Notes: generated by a model not told the origin, from the sequence alone. Counted from the stretch's first letter, positions 24,137-35,850 are shown. The stretch is DNA of 64,000 nt from Cyclina sinensis (GCA_012932295.1 JAAONU010000023.1:127825-191824); one strand, 5' to 3'. A program made the numbers and translations.

Positions 24137-24440
24137 GGGGGCGGGGGGGGGGGGGGGGGGGGTAGGGTTTAAGCGCCGATTTCAACATCTAGGTTATATC
24201 TCGGCGGTCAGTCCACCTAACCGGTTTTCCTGGATAACTAACCAGTAATCACCAGTATTTCTCCGCAAGTGACTGACTACTGTTCCCACATGATCTACTC
24301 TGAATCAGCGGTGAGAGACAAATGAACATTAGACACAATGGCTGAGATCAATTGTCACGGAGAAATTTTGCCCTGCCCAGGGGTCGAACCATCAACCCAT
24401 GGATTACTAATCCAGCTAAGCGGGCGGGCCTCCCTCTCTG
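24137..24440 (-). mobile_element. SINE family B, apparently full length (minus strand)
   Basis: On the minus strand the head has A-box-like CGCTTAGCTGGATTAG and B-box GGTTCGACCCC. The body has TTTCTCCGTGACAATTGATC, CACTTGCGGAGAAATACTGG and CCGGTTAGGTGGACTG, and the end is GAAATCGGCGCTTAAACCC. I recognise this head-core-tail wording as a widespread bivalve tRNA-derived SINE (from memory). The 3' tail is a C-run on this strand (G-run 24,137-24,162 on the plus strand). Confidence 0.85.
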
Positions 24441-24452
24441 TACTTGTTGTTT

Positions 24453-24748
24453 CTTTTATCCTCGTATGTAAATGGGTGATTATTTCATCTTTTATCCTCG
24501 TATGTAAATGGGTGATTATTTCATCTTTTATCCTCTTATGTAAATGGGTGATTATTTCATCTTTTATCCTCGTATGTAAATGGGTGATTATTTCATCTTT
24601 TATCCTCGTATGTAAATGGGTGATTATTTCATCTTTTATCCTCTTATGTAAATGGGTGATTATTTCATCTTTTATCCTCGTATGTAAATGGGTGATTATT
24701 TCATCTTTTATCCTCTTATGTAAATGGGTGATTATTTCATCTTTTATA
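24453..24748. repeat. 36-bp tandem array, 8 units
   Basis: Eight nearly identical units of TTTTATCCTCGTATGTAAAT followed by GGGTGATTATTTCATC. Units alternate only at one base (CTCGTATG or CTCTTATG), in the order G G T G G T G T. The period is a multiple of three, so both strands stay open across the array. These frames are artefacts. Confidence 0.97.
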
Positions 24749-25140
24749 ACTAAACAAAGAAGGTGTCTCAACTTCTACTCTTTATGATGCCAAAGCAGCA
24801 ATAATTGAAAACGTCTATTCATCAATAAATCTCAAATATTTTATAACGAAAACTGTTTTAGTCTCAAGATTTTCACACATAATTAAAAAAAGTACCCAAT
24901 TATTGTATCTCAATAATTGTAATTGCATATGGTATTTATATTGACATGATAATAGTGCATTTTGTTTTATTTCACTTTTTTTTTGTTGAGGGACTTTTGT
25001 CCCCCAATGAGGGGCTTTTGGTCATTTTAAAATTTTAGCTGAAAGGCTTTTGTCCGCCCATCGAGAGGCTTTTTGTCATTTTCTGTATCTCAGCTAAGAG
25101 GCGTTCGGTCGATGGACTTTTGTCCGTATCTCCAGTAGCT

Positions 25141-25560
25141 GCACGTTACAGGAATTTCAACAACATGTTTATGTTCATTCAATGTCTCCAATCATTAAGC
25201 TTACATTTGCATAAATGTGCATATATAAATGAAGAAACAAACAACACCAAACAATTCATCTTTATGTTGCATGGAAAGACATGTACAATTTAGTTGAAGA
25301 TAACATGAATCAGATTTCCATGTTAATCTCTGGTGAGGACAGTAGCACAAAATATTATCTTGAAACATACGCACGTACAAATCATTTGCATATAACATTT
25401 AGGATTATCTACTACATTATGTCACATTTACCGGAACACGCATTCACCGTATGTGCCTCTTAAATTCTTGTTATTAATGCTTTAATATTGAACATACATG
25501 TTAGATTCCTACAGAGTTTTCCCCACCGCTCCACCACACAGGAAGTGGAACACCGTTGAC
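25141..25560. other. Intergenic spacer between SORD and the unknown minus-strand gene
   Basis: AT-rich with no supported gene. The convergent SORD (plus) and unknown (minus) transcription units end on either side of it. Confidence 0.5.
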
Positions 25561-25563
25561 TCT

Positions 25564-25817
25564 TTTATTGTCATGAAAGTACTGTTAACAATTATTATAA
25601 ATATATACTTTACAAGTGTGTAAATAAATTGACATTCTTTGCTTCTATCACACGCTCCTCCCCTAACTTTACCGATTGTCTTTCGGATATACCAATCCGG
25701 TACTGAAATTCGTCCAAACAGACAAAATCCATCGCTTTCATTGTTACACTTGTTTCAGGCAAGTCTACAAATCCCAGCGGACAATTCAGTAAACTTTCCT
25801 CGTAAAGTCCATTGATT
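25564..25817 (-). CDS. Candidate terminal exon with poly(A) signal
   Basis: On the minus strand, acceptor GTGTTTTTTTTAG is followed by an open frame of about 68 codons with balanced composition (motifs GLYEESLLNCPLGFVDLP, KAMDFVCLDEFQYRIG) ending in TAA at 25610-25612. AATAAA follows 41 bases later (25564-25569). This is the layout of a last coding exon. The frame needs two bases from an upstream exon that I could not locate. The 494-aa frame at 26,375 stops before reaching it, so this is either an alternative 3' end of that gene, another gene's end, or coding-like 3' UTR. No family was recognised. Confidence 0.45.
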
Positions 25818-26374
25818 CTAAAAAAAACACTATTTAAGAACGGATGACTTTACAACATATTGAAAAACGGAATAGTTACACAAGGTCAGCACATGACATG
25901 TGGTGAAAGAAACCGATGAAAAGTGTATTTACTATTTACAAGACTAGCCAAGTTGATAAAAAAATATTTAGATGAGATATGTGTGTGACAATACACTGAG
26001 CAAAGAGTAAGCATGAAGACAGGAATGTTGCTACTAAAAGTAAGTATCTTTGTTACTCAGAGACTGTGCTCCTGGGTACTTCAAATTCTAAAAATCAAAT
26101 AAGCAAAGACAAATTTCAATCCATTTTTTCAGTATAACAACTTCTCGTTTTTTAGTGAATATTCATCATAATGCAACTTTTAGGTCCTTGTAAACAAAAA
26201 CTGTTAGTAACAGAGAATTCGAACAAACAATCATTTGTCTTGTTTTTTGTATCCTCATAATAATAATTGTTTTCAAAGTAATGAATCTGACAGTTCATTT
26301 ATCTAAATACTAGATAATTATCGAGAACTCCGTCCTACTTTCAGCAATGACATATTTTTAAATTGTACTGGTTC

Positions 26375-27859
26375 CTAGCTTTTATCATCTTCCACTTTCT
26401 CGTCTTCGTTAACATTTAGATTCTCTTCGTCCCATTCCTCCTCTTCGATTGGCTCTGCATCCGGGACACTTTTCGCGCTACGAGCACTCTTTCCGCTCTT
26501 TGCACTTTTAATACTTTTCGCACTTTTTACATTCCTTTTACCCAGAAACTTATCAATGTTTGACTGAGTTTTACTCAAAGAGCTCGAAGTCCTACTTTGA
26601 ACAAACTCCTCTAAGTCTTTTGTCATACCAACGTCAGAATACACAGCAGAGCCTTGATTCGACCTTTTCACTTTTGGTCTATTTATTTCATACATCATTT
26701 GAAGTAAGAAGTTATCCGAGCATGGTTTTGGAATTTTCAGAACCGCACGGGGAGTCATTATATGTCTTCCGTTGTGATTTTGCTGTTTCTGGTATTTGAA
26801 ATAACTGTCAATCGAGTTAAACTCTAATCTCCTGTGCCCACTCAGAGCTAATCTTTCCCTGAATTTAGTATTTCTGTATGGGTTATTGTAATTTACTTTA
26901 CTAGCACTTTTGCTCACAGACCTTGAAACTATTTTTGCCCCTTTCCCAGTAGTGACGGTTAAACTGTTATTGATTACAGAATCAGTAACAGTTTCAATAG
27001 ACCTTCCTGAGCGCGTGGACACACTTGAATGCTCTCTTTGAAGCTCGATGTTATCGGCAGATTCATCCCGCTTGTGTAAGACCAACTTCCGGTTTCTTAC
27101 TAGTAAGTCACTATGTACATATTTATGTTCATTTTCTGGACCTGGTATTGAGCCCTGAAATTTATATAATCCCTCATCACCAAACGTCCTTAGACCTGTT
27201 GCGGTCTTTGCTTTCATCAGACTAGCTAAGTGATGAGCATAATTAACAGGTGTGGTAGGGGGAATCGGAGGGACAGACTTTTTACCTGTCTCATCCACTG
27301 TCTCTGGCAAGTTTGTATTGTAATTGATCACTTCTTTCTCCGGAAAGTTTTGCAGTTGTTCGGTCACGGGTTTTCCTTGCCTTTGGCCATGCCTAGCTTG
27401 GTACAACGCTTTAGCAGAAGTTTTAAAACTACCGACTCGAGTTTCATTCACATACAGATGATGATCTATTTCTTTTGAACCTACCGGAAGTCCACATAGA
27501 ACGAAGTGTGGTTTCTCAATCACAAGAGCTGATTCCAGTTCCCCGTTTACATCAAATGGTGAATCCATCGTCGTGATTCCATAGTTAGCTGTTCGCACTC
27601 TACTTAAATGCTCCATCTTTCTAACGGGAACAGAGGGTCCATTCAGACTGGTTATTGTTAGCTCTTCAGTGGTAGGAAATCGGTTAAGTATAAACTGATA
27701 TGATCTGTCCATTGGTGTCATCTGACTCCCTGTCTTGTTCACTCGCAGGGTTGCACTGAGAGGGGCAACTGCACTGGAGTTCTTCGGAGCGGCCTCTCCC
27801 TTCACTCTGAGACCGTCAATAGCTGAGGTCATTCTTGCTTGCTCACTGTCGACCTTCAT
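26375..27859 (-). CDS. Unrecognised 494-aa protein (single long exon)
   Basis: This long uninterrupted frame has protein-like composition throughout. I recognise no domain. Visible features are YQFILNRFPTTEELTIT near the start; a block EKPHFVLCGLPVGSKEIDHH followed by GSFKTSAKALYQARHGQRQG; an S/T-rich middle; a basic stretch around the GHRRLEFNSIDSYFKYQKQ segment; a repeat of KSAKS/KSGKS/RSAKS near the C terminus; and an acidic tail (EEEEWDEENLNVNEDEK). No signal peptide or membrane segment is seen, so a nuclear or cytoplasmic protein is likely. The first in-frame ATG is at 27,859. The frame stays open nine codons further to an acceptor-like TTTGATTTGTCAG and beyond to a TAA, so a short upstream exon may supply the true start. 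No AATAAA lies close after the stop; the nearest is 25,564. Confidence 0.7.
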   Translation of the reverse strand: MKVDSEQARMTSAIDGLRVKGEAAPKNSSAVAPLSATLRVNKTGSQMTPMDRSYQFILNRFPTTEELTITSLNGPSVPVRKMEHLSRVRTANYGITTMDSPFDVNGELESALVIEKPHFVLCGLPVGSKEIDHHLYVNETRVGSFKTSAKALYQARHGQRQGKPVTEQLQNFPEKEVINYNTNLPETVDETGKKSVPPIPPTTPVNYAHHLASLMKAKTATGLRTFGDEGLYKFQGSIPGPENEHKYVHSDLLVRNRKLVLHKRDESADNIELQREHSSVSTRSGRSIETVTDSVINNSLTVTTGKGAKIVSRSVSKSASKVNYNNPYRNTKFRERLALSGHRRLEFNSIDSYFKYQKQQNHNGRHIMTPRAVLKIPKPCSDNFLLQMMYEINRPKVKRSNQGSAVYSDVGMTKDLEEFVQSRTSSSLSKTQSNIDKFLGKRNVKSAKSIKSAKSGKSARSAKSVPDAEPIEEEEWDEENLNVNEDEKVEDDKS

Positions 27860-27899
27860 GAAGTTATTCTCAAACTGACAAATCAAACATGCCGCCTGG

Positions 27900-29485
27900 A
27901 ATTGTTACAGAAAGCGATCTTATTATGCATCAAAGACAGCGACTTGAAATAATACTTCTTGAACAGGAATAAGAAAGTTATAAAAAATATTTGAACTTAA
28001 GATACACTATTTACCTGTAAATAATTTGCGATATAACAATCATATTACTAAATCTCAATTTTAAATCCCTTGTAAGTGGACACAAAAGTAACATTTTTTT
28101 TCTTTTGATAAAAATGTAATGACTTATAAATTGATAAATTTCAAATAAATTATATCTTTAAGGTTTGCCAAAAACTTTACATAAGTTGAAGAATGTTAGA
28201 TCTCTTATATGTTTCATCGACGTTGAACTAGTGCCTATTGTTTACCGTTGGTTTATCGCCTTAATCAGTTAATCCAATTATACGGTGTGAAATAAAGTAT
28301 ATCCGTATTGTATTCTAGGCTCGATGACTGTTGAAGATAAACAATATTGAAACAAAATCAGACGGATTAAATGCGAATTAATGTAGATTATCAGTGGAGT
28401 GCATTTACCACTATGGATCAACACAAACGCGTATATGTCAACATAATGTTCGCTAGACAAAATGTGACTGCGATCCAGAAATGGAGGTTTTGAAAAAATG
28501 AAACATATGACTTTGGCACATGTATATTTGTAACTATTAAAAATAAATGAAACAGTATACAAACGAATATAATATTATATACTACGAATAAACTGGTCTC
28601 GGTTATATGAGCTGAGTGAAATGAAGATCAAGGTTTTGGAGATTAATTTGTCGACAGACAGACGGACGAACAAACAGGCTGTAGTCAGTATGGCGTCTCA
28701 CAACAACGTTTTGAAGCGTCGTTACTGCATTTCATTTTTTCTTCATATTAATGTGTTTGAAGTCGATAACATGTTCAATCGTAGATGATGCCAAGATAGA
28801 ACAATCCGTTTGTAAGAGAAGTCCGTAAAATTCACCACCAGTAGACACTTACAGTTGGATGAAGTGTTTTTCGGGGGTACATTACAAGTTTTCTATAATA
28901 TGAATGCAGATAAATCTCGACGGCAGGCTTAGTATATAAATGACGAGGCAGAAACATCACGATGTAAATGAAAGTTTTGAACTATACGTGCAATGTTATG
29001 ACTATATAGCTACAAGCATCCTCTATCATCAGATAAATCATGTAGACTCGTGCGGGCTTACTAGTGTTAGCTAAGTCTATATCTCAAAATATCATTTAAC
29101 ATGATACGGTTTACCAGCCTTTCTAGTAGTTTTCAAGGCAATGAGGATGTAACGGTTTCCATACCGAGGCACGTTTAGCAATATCCCTTCTTTATAGAAA
29201 GACTTCAACAAATAAAATTCATCCGAAATAAATGTAATTTAGAAAGAACCGTTGTTTATTATGGTAAACAGTTGAAACTCTGTTAAATAACATGATGCTT
29301 CAAACATGTTTGTTTACTATGCGAACCTATACATCCTGCATACTTGTGCAAGCCTGTTTACAGTTTTCACCTTTGATCTTAAAATTATCCATACGTTCAT
29401 AGAAACTGGTTGTACTTTGTAATTATGAAAATATATGCCGACCTTTAAGCAGAAAAATAGTATGGTAGAATACTTCTACGTTAGA
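27900..29485. other. Upstream/intergenic region of the unknown gene
   Basis: AT-rich sequence without recognised exons or repeats. Short frames such as 28,278-28,562 (minus) have random-looking composition. The promoter of the 494-aa gene probably lies here. Confidence 0.4.
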
Positions 29486-29489
29486 CAGT

Positions 29490-31297
29490 CCGTCACAGTT
29501 TCTAAAAAGATTTAAGTTTAGTTAGTCATATGGTTATTATGAGAATATCCAATCTTTTCTCGTACTTATAAATGGTTATCTTACAGCAGAATTATGCCAC
29601 CATCCGTCACAGTTTCTAAAAAGATTCAAGTTTAGTTAGTCATATAGTTATTATGAGAATATCCAATCTTTTCTCGTACTTATAAATGGTTATCTTACAG
29701 CAGAATTATGCCACCATCCGTCACAGTTTCTAAAAAGGTTCAAGTTTAGTTAGTCATATGGTTATTATGAGAATATCCAATCTTTTCTCGTACTTATAAA
29801 TGGTGATCTTACAGCAGAATTATGCCACCATCCGTCACAGTTTCTAAAAAGGTTCAAGTTTAGTTAGTCATATGGTTATTATGAGAATATCCAATCTTTT
29901 CTCGTACTTATAAATGGTTATCTTACAGCAGAATTATGCCACCATCCGTCACAGTTTCTAAAAAGGTTCAAGTTTAGTTAGTCATATAGTTATTATGAGA
30001 ATATCCAATCTTTTCTCGTACTTATAAATGGTTATCTTACAGCAGAATTATGCCACCATCCGTCACAGTTTCTAAAAAGATTCAAGTTTAGTTAGTCATA
30101 TGGTTATTATGAGAATATCCAATCTTTTCTCGTACTTATAAATGGTGATCTTACAGCAGAATTATGCCACCATCCGTCACAGTTTCTAAAAAGATTCAAG
30201 TTTAGTTAGTCATATGGTTATTATGAGAATATCCAATCTTTTCTCGTACTTATAAATGGTGATCTTACAGCAGAATTATGCCACCATCCGTCACAGTTTC
30301 TAAAAAGATTCAAGTTTAGTTAGTCATATGGTTATTATGAGAATATCCAATCTTTTCTCGTACTTATAAATGGTTATCTTACAGCAGAATTATGCCACCA
30401 TCCGTCACAGTTTCTAAAAAGGTTCAAGTTTAGTTAGTCATATAGTTATTATGAGAATATCCAATCTTTTCTCGTACTTATAAATGGTTATCTTACAGCA
30501 GAATTATGCCACCATCCGTCACAGTTTCTAAAAAGATTCAAGTTTAGTTAGTCATATGGTTATTATGAGAATATCCAATCTTTTCTCGTACTTATAAATG
30601 GTGATCTTACAGCAGAATTATGCCACCATCCGTCACAGTTTCTAAAAAGATTCAAGTTTAGTTAGTCATATGGTTATTATGAGAATATCCAATCTTTTCT
30701 CGTACTTATAAATGGTGATCTTACAGCAGAATTATGCCACCATCCGTCACAGTTTCTAAAAAGATTCAAGTTTAGTTAGTCATATGGTTATTATGAGAAT
30801 ATCCAATCTTTTCTCGAACTTATAAATGGTTATCTTACAGCAGAATTATGCCACCATCCATCACAGTTTCTAAAAAGGTTCAAGTTTAGTTAGACATATG
30901 GTTATTATGAGAATATCCAATCTTTTCTCGTACTTATAAATGGTGATCTTACAGCAGAATTATGCCACCATCCGTCACAGTTTCTAAAAAGATTCAAGTT
31001 TAGTTAGTCATATGGTTATTATGAGAATATCCAATCTTTTCTCGTACTTATAAATGGTTATCTTACAGCAGAATTATGCCACCATCCGTCACAGTTTCTA
31101 AAAAGATTCAAGTTTAGTTTGTCATATGGTTATTATGAGAATATCCAATCTTTTCTCGTACTTATAAATGGTTATCTTACAGCAGAATTATGCCACCATC
31201 CGTCACAGTTTCTAAAAAGATTCAAGTTTAGTTAGCCATATGGTTATTATGAGAATATCCAATCTTTTCTCGTACTTATAAATGATTATCTTACACC
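29490..31297. repeat. 114-bp satellite, about 16 units
   Basis: Units begin CCGTCACAGTTTCTAAAAAG and include TTAGTTAGTCATATGGTTAT, CCAATCTTTTCTCGTACTT and CAGCAGAATTATGCCACCAT. Divergence between units is very low (one to three diagnostic bases). Diagnostic sites are GATTC/GGTTC, CATATGG/CATATAG and GGTTATC/GGTGATC. It is intergenic, and its ends are sharp at 29,490 and about 31,297. Confidence 0.98.
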
Positions 31298-32065
31298 ATT
31301 AACTTTAATGGAAACTTATTACTAGTTGTGAAACGGGTGCTAGCAGCAAAGAAAGAAAAAACGAAATAAAACATATTACCTTACAATGAGTTTTCGTGTA
31401 AAATGTTTCCAACGAAATCCACTCGAGACATCTTGTTAAACATGTACATTTAGCTTGTTAACTTTGACAATTTGGATGGTACTTCATACATACAGTTTAG
31501 TCATTGTACACACTGTAGTACTTTTAAAGTCTTTAGTCAGATGTTTATCTGCAAACTGCATACATAAACTACACATTATTATCAATATACTGCTATAAAC
31601 AATTCTTTTTGTTTAATTCAATTGCCTCTTAAAGTTTAAATTTTCCGATCTATTTAATCTCGTGTGGGCATGATAGCTTTTGATTCGGGTCTTAATTTCT
31701 GATCAGTGAACGCAAACTTTTTTATCCGGCTACGAAGGTATAGTCTTAGCTTCTACTTTTTATAATAATGTATAAAAGAAAGTATAACTTAAAGGGGAAC
31801 CCTAAAGACTATTTACAAAATGGAGCTTTCGACTCGTAAAGCTATTTGTTTTATCGTATAAACTGATTACACCTAAGATTAAATGAAGGCCAAGTTCAGT
31901 CAAGACTACTCGTGCTTATATGAAACTGACTGAAACTGGCCCTTCATTTATTCCACAAAGTATGCAAAACATTTCTGGGAATAGACAGTGCCTAAATTAA
32001 TTAAATGGTTCACTTGGCTTTGTTTGTCACCTAGACTGCCAAATAACTGACGATTGTCACAATAA

Positions 32066-32190
32066 CGTGATTTGGCGGTCCAATAGATCAGTGCCACGAT
32101 AAAACAAGGGATCTAGAACTGGCGAGTTTGATCCTCTGCTCTGATACTTATACTACTAATTTTCTGTCGGATGGGACGATAACGCTATGT
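32066..32190 (+). mobile_element. SINE family A head fragment
   Basis: GCGGTCCAATAGATCAGTGCC is followed by a B-box-like GCGAGTTTGATCCTCTGCTC and then ACTTATACTACTAATTTTC / TGTCGGATGGGAC. This order matches the head and first body part of the other family A copies. The rest of the body and the tail are absent. Confidence 0.55.
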
Positions 32191-32278
32191 TCCCATTACC
32201 GTTCCTGATCATGTAAAAGAAAACTGAATGTCTCTAGGATACAAAATTATTTACCCGCACCACGTCTTGGGCGCTGTT

Positions 32279-32280
<2 letters not shown>

Positions 32281-32328
<48 letters not shown>

Positions 32329-32351
32329 GGGATGGGGTGGGGGGGGGGGGG
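32281..32351. repeat. TG microsatellite followed by G-run
   Basis: About 22 TG dinucleotides, then a G-rich stretch with a run of more than ten G. Same TG-then-G layout as in SORD intron 5. Confidence 0.95.
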
Positions 32352-34108
32352 AGCACGTAGTTTTGTGGCTTATGGACAAGAGAGAGAAAAAAGTACATTG
32401 TTTGTGTAAATGTAAATGATACCCGTAAAAACCAACAGAGTTATCCTTTAACTTGTTTTAAACAAAGCAGGCTTCTAAACATTGTTGAAATATAAAGCGT
32501 TACTAATCATGTAATAATCCAGGCTACATAGAGATTAATGCTGTATTGTTACCATTTTTTTGTATACTCGTATTAAGCGTATTTCAGCCTTTTGTTTAGC
32601 GAAACCGCCTTGTTTACGTATTGAATTCTCGTTTGAAATCTGTAATTAAATCATATCATATACAAAACTGTCCGAATAACAATAGTTTCACTTTCCTTGA
32701 AAAGTAATTCGATCGTTAAATTATTAAGTACTTATTAACAAATGTCCGTGATATTATAAATTGAGAAACGAAATTTATGAGTTTTACAAAATTTAAAGTG
32801 AACCACTTTCTAAGTATAATATGTATGGTACTCGTTGAGTAAGGTAAGGCGGCGGGCGTATCGAAGTGTTGATTATACTGTACTTTTCAAAAAAAAAAAA
32901 AAGAGAGAGAGGGAGAGAATAGAAGAGAAAATAACAGAAAAAGGTTCCTTTCCAACTACATTTCCCAGACATGCAGATGTTAGTGATAATGTAAACTTTT
33001 TATCAGTAAAAAAAAACGGAATTTGCCGAGTCACAATTACTATCTTTAGTTTCAATAACCATATTTACTTAATTTTACTTCTCTTCACTCGTGCAGTAAA
33101 AAAACAGATATGAGTTCTTTTTCAGGGGCGGGGGGGGGGGGGTGGGGTGGGGGTGTTGTGCACACCACTCGACGATAAACAATAAAATAAACCATTAGAA
33201 TGAGATAATTGTGTAACTAACCTTAAAAGGATGCCACATAAAAAAGAGAAAAAACATCAACAACAACCAAAACAAACAAACAACAAAAACATAAATACAA
33301 ATCAAAACAACCGAACCCTTCCTCCCCCACCAAAAAAAAATAAATAAAAAATAAATAAACTAAAAAATATGTATCATATAATAAATTAATTCTTAACCAG
33401 TACTAAGGGGGATAACTCTTTAATAATATTTCATCAAATATAGCGTGTTATCTCGCATAACGCAGGAAACTTTTTAGGTTAAAGTTACACACGCATTGCT
33501 AAAATATAAATTTTATTTGTGTGTTTAATTGCAAGTGATAGACTAATATTGTCTAGAGCAGCTACACAAATAATCAAAGCACTGAGAGTATTGTCAGAAG
33601 CGAAAGTTAAAATGTGTGAAGATTGTTCTTTGTCACTGCACATCCTACCCATGTGATGAGAGCCATCAATTCCCTCCGTTGTTTTTTTAAGATATGCTCT
33701 AGAAAAGCATAATTTCAACATAAAAGTAATGGAGATGATCCAAAAATGAACCAAGGTAGAGTCATTGTTCGGACTTCCTTGTAACTAAAGTGTGATCATT
33801 GTATAAAGTATAAACTCAATTCCTCAAGTACTTTCTGAGTTGTGACGTACAGGCATGACGAAAGACACTATGTTATTTTATGCTTTTCGGTAGATTACTG
33901 AGATTTCTGTGAAAATTATATTTGATAATTTCACTGTGAAAAATATCAAACACAATTTCATTCTTTTTCCAAGAAGAACTACTTTTAATAAATTCCCCTT
34001 TGGATGCCTCAAATGTACTAAAAACTTACTTCCCATTGACCAAATCCTTCATTGTTTACATAGGAACATACATGTATAATTTTGACAGTTCGTCTGCAAA
34101 TCAATACA

Positions 34109-34222
34109 ATGGCTGATTCAGACATAGATCCTGACATTTTGTCAGAAATAACTAATAATTTTTATGACAAAGAGGCCTTTGGTGACTTTGAACTTCAAAT
34201 AACACTAGACATTGACATTTAA
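34109..34222 (+). CDS. Possible 37-aa acidic micro-ORF or first exon
   Basis: An ATG follows TACA, and the frame encodes MADSDIDPDILSEITNNF... with 10 Asp/Glu in 37 residues, ending TAA. The composition is protein-like and differs from nearby random frames. It resembles the acidic N-terminal exons seen in many lineage-expanded mollusc proteins, but no downstream exon or family was recognised, so it may be a stranded exon or chance. Confidence 0.25.
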   Translation: MADSDIDPDILSEITNNFYDKEAFGDFELQITLDIDI

Positions 34223-34744
34223 CATATTTTAATTTTCCACTTTATTCGGTAAAAAAACACCGAAAAGGCATAAAAGAAAAAGAAAATTTGTGTTTATTCT
34301 GCGTAAGATTTAATTTTATTACACAGAAAAACACAAATATCCTCTATGTCATTTGAGACTATAATAAGAGCATCGCATGCGGTGCCAACGCTCGTATGTT
34401 AAAAGCAACGACTTAATAAAATTAAATTCAAGAGTGTTATGATACTATTCAATAAATGCTGTTATGCACTGCACTTAAGATTAATTACTTTGTGTTTGTG
34501 AATATTCAAGATATTAGTATTTATACAAAAGTTTAATTATTTTCCATGTGAAGAAGGGGCATATCTCTAGAGACACTGGTCACTTAGTTGTATCCCTTGT
34601 GGTACAGATGTACCTTGTCCCCAGTAGCAAGTATGCTGTCCCCAGTAACAAGTTTGACAAGAATGAGTACAATATCTTTGATAATTTTCTATATCAATAA
34701 CCAATTTCAATAAAAATTTCAAGTTGAAATGGGACAGAATTAAA

Positions 34745-35850
34745 ACAAGAGGACCATGATGGCCCTGTATCGCTCACCTGAGTATGACTGCTTTTTACAA
34801 AAGTGGCTATGGACCTGGTTAACTGACCCCAGATGACCCATGTTCAAACTTGACCTAGAAATTATTGAAACAATCTTTCTGACAAATTTCCAGGTTGTTT
34901 GGACTGAAAATGTTACCACTAGAGTGTTATTAAGGTTTTTTCATATTTGGGCTCTATGACCTAGTTGTTAAACCTAGATGTCCCATATTCGGACTTGAGC
35001 TAGAAATTATCGAAACAATTTTTCTGAAAAATTTCCAGGATATTTGGACTGAAAAAGTACCCTCTAAAGTGTTAAAAAGTTTTTTCGATATTTGGGCTCT
35101 GTGACCTAGTTTTTGACCCCAGACGATCCATTTCCAAACTTGAGCTACAAATCATCAAAACAACTTTTCTGACAAATTTCCAGGACATTTGGACTGAAAA
35201 TGTATACTCTAGAGTGTTAAAAAGGTTTTTCCATATTTGAGCTCTGTGACCTAGTTTTTGACCCCAGATGATCCATATTCGAACCTGAGCTAGAAATTAT
35301 AAAAGAAACCTTTCTGACAAATTTCCACGTTATTTGGAATTAGAATCTTACCTCTAGAATGTTAACAAGGTTTTTTTTCCATATTTGGGCTCTGTGACCT
35401 AGTTTTTGATTCAAGATGACCCAAACTCGAACTTAAACTAGAAATCATTTAAACAAATTTTCTGACAAATTTCCAGGATATTTGGACTGAAAATGTAACC
35501 TTTGGAGTGTTAAAGAGGTTTTTACATATTTGGGCTCTGTGACCTAGTTTTTAAATCCAGATGACCCATATCCAAATCAGATCTAGAAATCATTAAAACA
35601 ACCTTTCTGACAAATTTCAAGGACATTTGGACTGAAAATGTAACCTCTAGAGTATTAACAAGTTTTTTTTTCTACTTTTGGGCTCTGTGACCTAGTTTTT
35701 GACCCCAGATAACCTATATTCAAAACTGAGCTAGAAATTATTGAAACAGTCTTTCTGACAAATTTCCGGGTTATTTGGACTGAAAATGTTACCTCTAGAA
35801 TGTTAACAAGACTTTCGCTTCTAAAAAAACTTGTTTCCTTCTTGGTAAGT
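34745..35850. repeat. Modular repeat: AAGAGGACCATGATGG head plus ~146-bp tandem body, ~7 units
   Basis: The head is AAGAGGACCATGATGGCCCT then CGCTCACCTGAGTATG. The units carry GGGCTCTGTGACCTAGTTTT, CCAGATGACCCATATTC, GAGCTAGAAATTATTGAAAC and CTGACAAATTTCCAGG. GTGACCTAG recurs at about 34957, 35102, 35247, 35395, 35540 and 35687 (spacing 145-148 bp). It shares both head and body with the element at 4,711-5,565 inside MED14. Confidence 0.85.

Larger units (their letters stand above)
23725..25140. mobile_element. Inverted-repeat element hosting two SINEs and a 36-bp array
   Basis: The left arm (23725-23805) reads TAGCTGGAGTGAAAGACAAAAGCCC, written here as TAGCTGGAG then GACAAAAGCCCCTCGACC, AGCTGG and ATGACCAAAAGCCC. 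The right arm (24985-25140), reverse-complemented, gives the same motifs: AGCTACTGGAG, GACAAAAGTCCATCGACC, TTAGCTGA, ATGACAAAAAGCC. The arms bracket two minus-strand SINEs and a tandem array. No transposase is visible. It begins about 265 bp after the SORD stop codon, possibly inside or just past its 3' UTR. Confidence 0.7.
31300..34740. other. Intergenic region with simple repeats and a SINE fragment
   Basis: AT-rich DNA. A TG run then G-run lies at 32,281-32,351, a second G-run at 33,127-33,152, and A-rich/AAC-rich stretches at 33,240-33,370. A SINE-like fragment is at 32,066-32,190. No conserved exon was recognised. Confidence 0.5.

Noticed and set aside
24375..24440. tRNA gene on minus strand
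   Set aside because: A and B boxes are present, but the sequence continues into a SINE core and tail and no full cloverleaf can be formed.
24338..24787. Open frames of 149 (plus) and 138 (minus) codons
   Set aside because: Both simply read through the 36-bp array and the adjoining SINE. The unit length is a multiple of three, so no stop arises. No unique domain is present.
26560..27478. Plus-strand frames of 66-82 codons opposite the 494-aa gene
   Set aside because: They are antisense shadows of a much longer, compositionally protein-like minus-strand frame.
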